Shown piece after piece: positions 11,479 to 14,272 of a DNA stretch of 14,272 bases. The position numbers and the translations under genes were made by a program. How positions within the stretch are numbered: the first letter of the stretch is position 1; each line of letters begins with the position of its first letter. The notes below the pieces were generated by a model. The model was not told the DNA's origin and did no database searches. It saw only the letters and a list, made by a program, of their open reading frames with translations. This DNA is from an uncultured Oscillospiraceae bacterium (GTDB taxonomy: Bacteria > Bacillota > Clostridia > Oscillospirales > Acutalibacteraceae), in NCBI GenBank assembly GCA_902478455.1, contig CABSLJ010000053.1:1-14272 (forward strand), written 5' to 3'.

Positions 11479-12762
11479 GTGAAACAGGACAGAATCGCGA
11501 TATTGGATTTGGGAAGCGAGGAAAACTCGGCGCTGGCGCGCAGGCTGCGTGCGATGGGCGTTTACAGCGAAATTTATCCCCATGATATTTCTTTGAAGGA
11601 GCTTGTAAGCCAGCCGGGTTTGAAGGGCGTCCTTTTAAACGGTGGCAAGAACAACGTGGTGGACGGCAAGGCAATCGATGTTCGGCCCGAGCTGTATGAC
11701 TGCGGCGTGCCTATGCTGGCCTTCGATCACGCGCCGGCGAAGTGCGCGCAGGCGGCCTGCGATGACGAAGCGCTGAGCGCCTTTGTGTTCGATACCTGTC
11801 ATTGCGAAAAGAACTGGAATATGAAGAATTTCATCGACGACCAGGTGGAGCTGCTCAGAAAGCAAATCGGCGGACGCAAGGTGCTGCTTGCCCTTTCGGG
11901 CGGCGTGGACAGCTCGGTCGTCGCGGCGCTGCTGCTCAAGGCCATCGGCGACCAACTGGTGTGCGTGCATGTCAACCACGGCCTGCTGCGCAAGGGCGAA
12001 CCCGAACAGGTGGTCGAGGTCTTCCAGAAGCAGCTCGGCGCAACGCTGATTTATGTGGACGCCGTCGACCGCTTCCTAGGTAAGCTCGAAGGGGTGGCCG
12101 ACCCCGAGCAGAAGCGCAAGATCATCGGCGCGGAGTTCATCCGTGTGTTCGAGGAGGAGGCGAGAAAGCTTTCCGGCATCGATTTCCTCGCGCAGGGCAC
12201 GATTTATCCCGATATTGTCGAAAGCGGCACCAAGACGGCTAAGGTGGTCAAGTCTCATCACAACGTCGGCGGGCTGCCTGACGATCTCCAGTTTGAGCTG
12301 GTAGAGCCGCTCAAGTATCTCTTCAAGGACGAGGTGCGCGCCTGCGGCACAGAGCTGGGCCTGCCCGCCAGCATGGTTTACCGCCAGCCTTTCCCCGGTC
12401 CCGGCCTGGGCGTGCGCTGCCTGGGCGCCATCACCCGCGAGCGTCTGGAGGCGGTCCGCGAATCGGACGCCATTCTCCGCGAGGAATTCCAGAAGGCGGG
12501 GCTCGAGGGCAAGGTGTGGCAGTACTTCACCATTGTGCCCGATTTCAAGTCGGTTGGCGTGCGGGACAACGCCCGCTCGTTTGAGTATCCGGTCATCCTG
12601 CGCGCGGTCAACACGGTCGACGCGATGACCGCCACCATCGAGCATCTCGACTGGGCGCTGCTCGACCGCATCACCCAGCGGATTGTCAGCGAAGTCAATG
12701 GGGTCAACCGCGTCTGCTACGATTTGTCGCCCAAGCCGACCGGGACAATCGAGTGGGAATGA
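11479..12762 (+). CDS. guaA: GMP synthase with degenerate glutamine amidotransferase domain
   Basis: Makes GMP from XMP with ATP and an amino donor in the cytoplasm. The ATP-pyrophosphatase part is intact: P-loop LSGGVDSS (139-146), HVNHGLLRKGE, AQGTIYPDIVES, KSHHNVGGLP, FPGPGLGVR and the C-terminal dimerisation domain ending in PTGTIEWE. The product has 427 residues against the usual 510-525. The loss is all N-terminal: where the amidotransferase nucleophile GICYGMQ should be, it reads LAFDHAPAK (Asp83 at the Cys position), and about 85 residues with the catalytic His and Glu are missing before FVFDTCHCEKNWNMKNFI. It therefore probably uses free ammonia or a separate glutaminase. Start GTG 11479 is preferred: AAGGAG (11465-11470) lies 8 bases upstream, whereas GTG 11470 overlaps it. 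The 3' end is occupied by an element. Confidence 0.92.
   Translation: MKQDRIAILDLGSEENSALARRLRAMGVYSEIYPHDISLKELVSQPGLKGVLLNGGKNNVVDGKAIDVRPELYDCGVPMLAFDHAPAKCAQAACDDEALSAFVFDTCHCEKNWNMKNFIDDQVELLRKQIGGRKVLLALSGGVDSSVVAALLLKAIGDQLVCVHVNHGLLRKGEPEQVVEVFQKQLGATLIYVDAVDRFLGKLEGVADPEQKRKIIGAEFIRVFEEEARKLSGIDFLAQGTIYPDIVESGTKTAKVVKSHHNVGGLPDDLQFELVEPLKYLFKDEVRACGTELGLPASMVYRQPFPGPGLGVRCLGAITRERLEAVRESDAILREEFQKAGLEGKVWQYFTIVPDFKSVGVRDNARSFEYPVILRAVNTVDAMTATIEHLDWALLDRITQRIVSEVNGVNRVCYDLSPKPTGTIEWE
12751..12762 (+). other. Probable attachment site (attL-type) at the guaA 3' end
   Basis: The last codons, GAGTGGGAATGA, encode EWE-stop. The end of guaA is a known integration hotspot for genomic islands and ICEs. 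An integrase gene lies immediately beyond, pointing toward guaA. The second copy of the core should lie at the far end of the element, outside the window. The exact core is inferred. Confidence 0.55.
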
Positions 12763-12771
12763 GAACCAACA

Positions 12772-12812
12772 CCCCGGAAACCCAGCAACCATGCGGGTTT
12801 GCGGGGTCTCTT
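12772..12812 (+). terminator. Terminator just past guaA
   Basis: CCCCG-g-AAACCC (12772-12783) / GGGTTT-g-CGGGG (12795-12806), an 11-bp stem with one G-G mismatch, then TCTCTTTA. It lies on the element side of the presumed junction, so the element may supply guaA with a terminator. Confidence 0.7.
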
Positions 12813-12823
12813 TATACCTCGGG

Positions 12824-12840
12824 GTACACGAAAGGTACAC
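12824..12840. repeat. Paired direct repeats, candidate integrase arm sites
   Basis: GTACAC occurs at 12824-12829 and 12835-12840, an 11-base period (about one helical turn), between the presumed crossover site and the integrase gene. This is where the N-terminal domain of Tn916-type integrases binds arm repeats. Confidence 0.45.
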
Positions 12841-12867
12841 GGGGGCATTTCAGCCGTCTCTCTTGTC

Positions 12868-13925
12868 TCAGGCACAGAGCCTGTCCAGGCGTACTGCAAC
12901 CTCCTCATCCTTATGCGGATACAGGTGGCCGTAGATCTCTAAAGTGGTTTCCACATCTTCGTGCCCCATCCGTTCACTGACGAGCAGAATATTGGTGCCA
13001 AGTTCGATCAGAAGGCTGGCGTGACTGTGACGAATATCGTGTATCCGTATCTTTTTGACGCCGCTTTTTTCACTGATGCGATTCATCTCGTGATATAGAA
13101 AACCTTTGGTTACCTCAAACAGCCGGTCGCCGTCCTCATAATCCACCAGCCTGGAAGCATAGTCCCGTACCATATCGCAGACGAGCCCCGGTATCCCGAT
13201 GGTCCGGTTGCTCTTAGGCGTTTTCGGTTCGAGGATTAGATCCTCTTTGTCCAACCTGGCATAGTTCTTGTCGATTGTAACTGTCCGTGCCTCAAAGTCG
13301 AAATCCCGGAGGGATAGGGCCAGCAGTTCGCCGGAACGCATCCCGCTCCAATACAGCAGATTGAAGATGGTCTTGGTAATAATCTTGTTGCCGATGGCTG
13401 CATTGAATTTTTGAAATTCATCCAGCGTCCAGAAGTCCATCTTATCGGCTTTTTTCTTGCCCATAGAGCCGCAGCTTCTTGCCGGATTTTCCCGTAACCC
13501 ATAGAACCGGCAGGCATAGTTGAACGCGGCCGACAACTGGTTATGGATGGATTTCAAATAGGTCGGCTTGTACTTCTTGGACGACAGCATTTTGGTCTGC
13601 CATTGTCTGACGGTGGCAGCCGTAATTTCATTCAGCTTCAGCTCTCCGAAATATGGCAGGATATGCTTCTGGAATATGTTGACCTTACCAGGGTAGGTTG
13701 TTACTTTTACTCTCGCCTTGCAATCCTCCAGATACAGTTCTGCGAACAGCCGAAACTTCATATCACAGGACACCTGGGATTTGCTCAGGAAGTCAATTTC
13801 ATATTCCTTTGCCTCTTTCTGAAGGCGGAACCCTTTTTTCTTTTCTGCCGTCGAACGCCTGTCCAGTCCGTATATACGAATTTGCAGTACCACAGTCCGG
13901 TTTTTTCGTCTTTGTAGGTCGGCAC
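12868..13925 (-). CDS. int: Tyrosine integrase of a guaA-inserted element, split over two frames
   Basis: Site-specific recombinase of the Tn916/phage type. The catalytic domain is intact: Arg in GMRSGELLAL, Lys in PKTPKSNRT, HDIRHSHASLL, GHEDVETTLEIY with the nucleophile Tyr. The expected N-terminal arm-binding domain is in another frame: GTG 13925 (ribosome site AGAGG 9 bases upstream) begins VPTYKDEKTGLWYCKFVYTD and continues WTGVRRQKRKK. The frames join by a -1 shift at A-AAA-AAG (13839-13833), giving RRQKRKK-GFRLQKEAKEYE, 352 residues in all, with catalytic residues R197, H296, R299, H322 and Y332. Reading only the downstream frame from ATG 14001 would replace the arm domain with an unrelated Arg-rich peptide. 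The shift may be programmed, a mutation, or a sequencing error in the A6 run. It lies 56 bases after the excisionase-like gene. Confidence 0.82.
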
Positions 13926-13981
13926 GGTTTTTCACCTCTTTTCTCAGAAAGGATGGCCGTGACGATCTTCCGTCTCCAAGA

Positions 13982-14188
13982 TCACAGATATGTGTTTTCA
14001 TAGAAATATCTGGCGGACACCTTGCCCGCCACCGTGATTTTCCCGGCCTTCTCCAGTTCCGCGTTTAACCTGTGAATAATGCGGTAGGCCGTACTTCTGG
14101 ACACATCCAGAATCTCAGCGACTTCCTTTGCCGTCAGGAATTTTTTTCGCTCGGGCGAACAGGCTGCCGTTTGTCTATATTCCGCCAT
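13982..14188 (-). CDS. Excisionase-like helix-turn-helix protein
   Basis: A 68-residue protein with a winged-helix/HTH of the excisionase type: FLTAKEVAEILDVSRSTAYR (17-36), followed by IIHRLNAELEKAGKITVAGKV. This layout is typical of the small regulator encoded directly before integrases on clostridial elements; it probably bends DNA for excision and may control int. The ribosome site AAGGAGG lies 5 bases before ATG 14188. It shares a transcript with int. Confidence 0.8.
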   Translation of the reverse strand: MAEYRQTAACSPERKKFLTAKEVAEILDVSRSTAYRIIHRLNAELEKAGKITVAGKVSARYFYENTYL

Positions 14189-14248
14189 TTTAACCTCCTT
14201 CCCAGGCGGCAGTCATACAGCAGGAGAATTCCTCACGACCTCATAGAT

Positions 14249-14254
14249 ATTATA
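14249..14254 (-). promoter_or_regulatory. -10 box of the excisionase-integrase promoter
   Basis: TATAAT on the minus strand at 14254-14249, preceded by AAAAGTTG. With a 17-base spacer the -35 box would begin at the last window base and lie outside. The leader is about 55 bases. Confidence 0.45.
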
Positions 14255-14272
14255 CAACTTTTCGCAGAAAAT

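Noticed and set aside
13840..14001. Upstream part of the single-frame integrase reading from ATG 14001
   Set aside because: It overlaps the excisionase gene end, lacks a ribosome site and gives an Arg-rich peptide, while the other frame gives a textbook arm-binding domain.

Overview
The window looks like a chromosome segment of a gut-type Firmicute of the class Clostridia, most likely Oscillospiraceae/Ruminococcaceae. This rests on gene content, strong Shine-Dalgarno sites (AGGAGG types), sigma-A-type promoters and a fairly GC-rich third codon position. No rRNA or other taxonomic marker is present, so it is inference.

Layout, left to right. (1) 1-350: a mobile-element scar. A MobC relaxosome-protein fragment lies on the minus strand, abutting the C-terminal end of a large serine recombinase on the plus strand, followed by an intrinsic terminator. 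(2) 350-1865: a non-coding stretch with a good promoter, then a membrane-anchored D-alanyl-D-alanine carboxypeptidase. (3) 1930-3840: its own promoter, a phenylacetate-CoA ligase family enzyme and a tandem-ACT protein, ending in a strong hairpin. (4) 4004-4861: a TIGR02453/DUF2461 protein and a bidirectional terminator shared with (5). (5) 5607-4873, minus: a cold-shock operon, cspA then a zinc-ribbon protein, behind a leader that holds a terminator-like hairpin. (6) 5643-8569, plus: an operon of a DUF1538 membrane protein, a translationally coupled tandem PII-like protein and a LURP-one/Tubby-like protein. (7) 10711-8847, minus: PiT phosphate transporter and DUF47/PhoU-like partner, closed by a large composite bidirectional terminator. 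(8) 10715-11478: about 760 bases without a gene, containing three tandem units of roughly 95 bases, each ending in a sigma-A-type promoter and separated by stem-loops whose sequences differ but whose pairing is kept. (9) 11479-12762: guaA encoding a GMP synthase whose glutamine amidotransferase domain is shortened and has lost its catalytic residues. (10) 12763-14272: the left end of an integrated element in the 3' end of guaA: terminator, paired arm-type repeats, a tyrosine integrase readable only through a -1 shift at A-AAA-AAG, and an excisionase-like regulator. The element runs off the right edge.

Most of the genes are housekeeping or ordinary accessory functions. The most unusual parts are the triplicated promoter/structured repeat ahead of guaA, the degenerate GuaA itself, the split-frame integrase, the DUF1538-PII-LURP operon and the cspA leader attenuator. 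All calls are from reading the sequence; no database or folding program was run.
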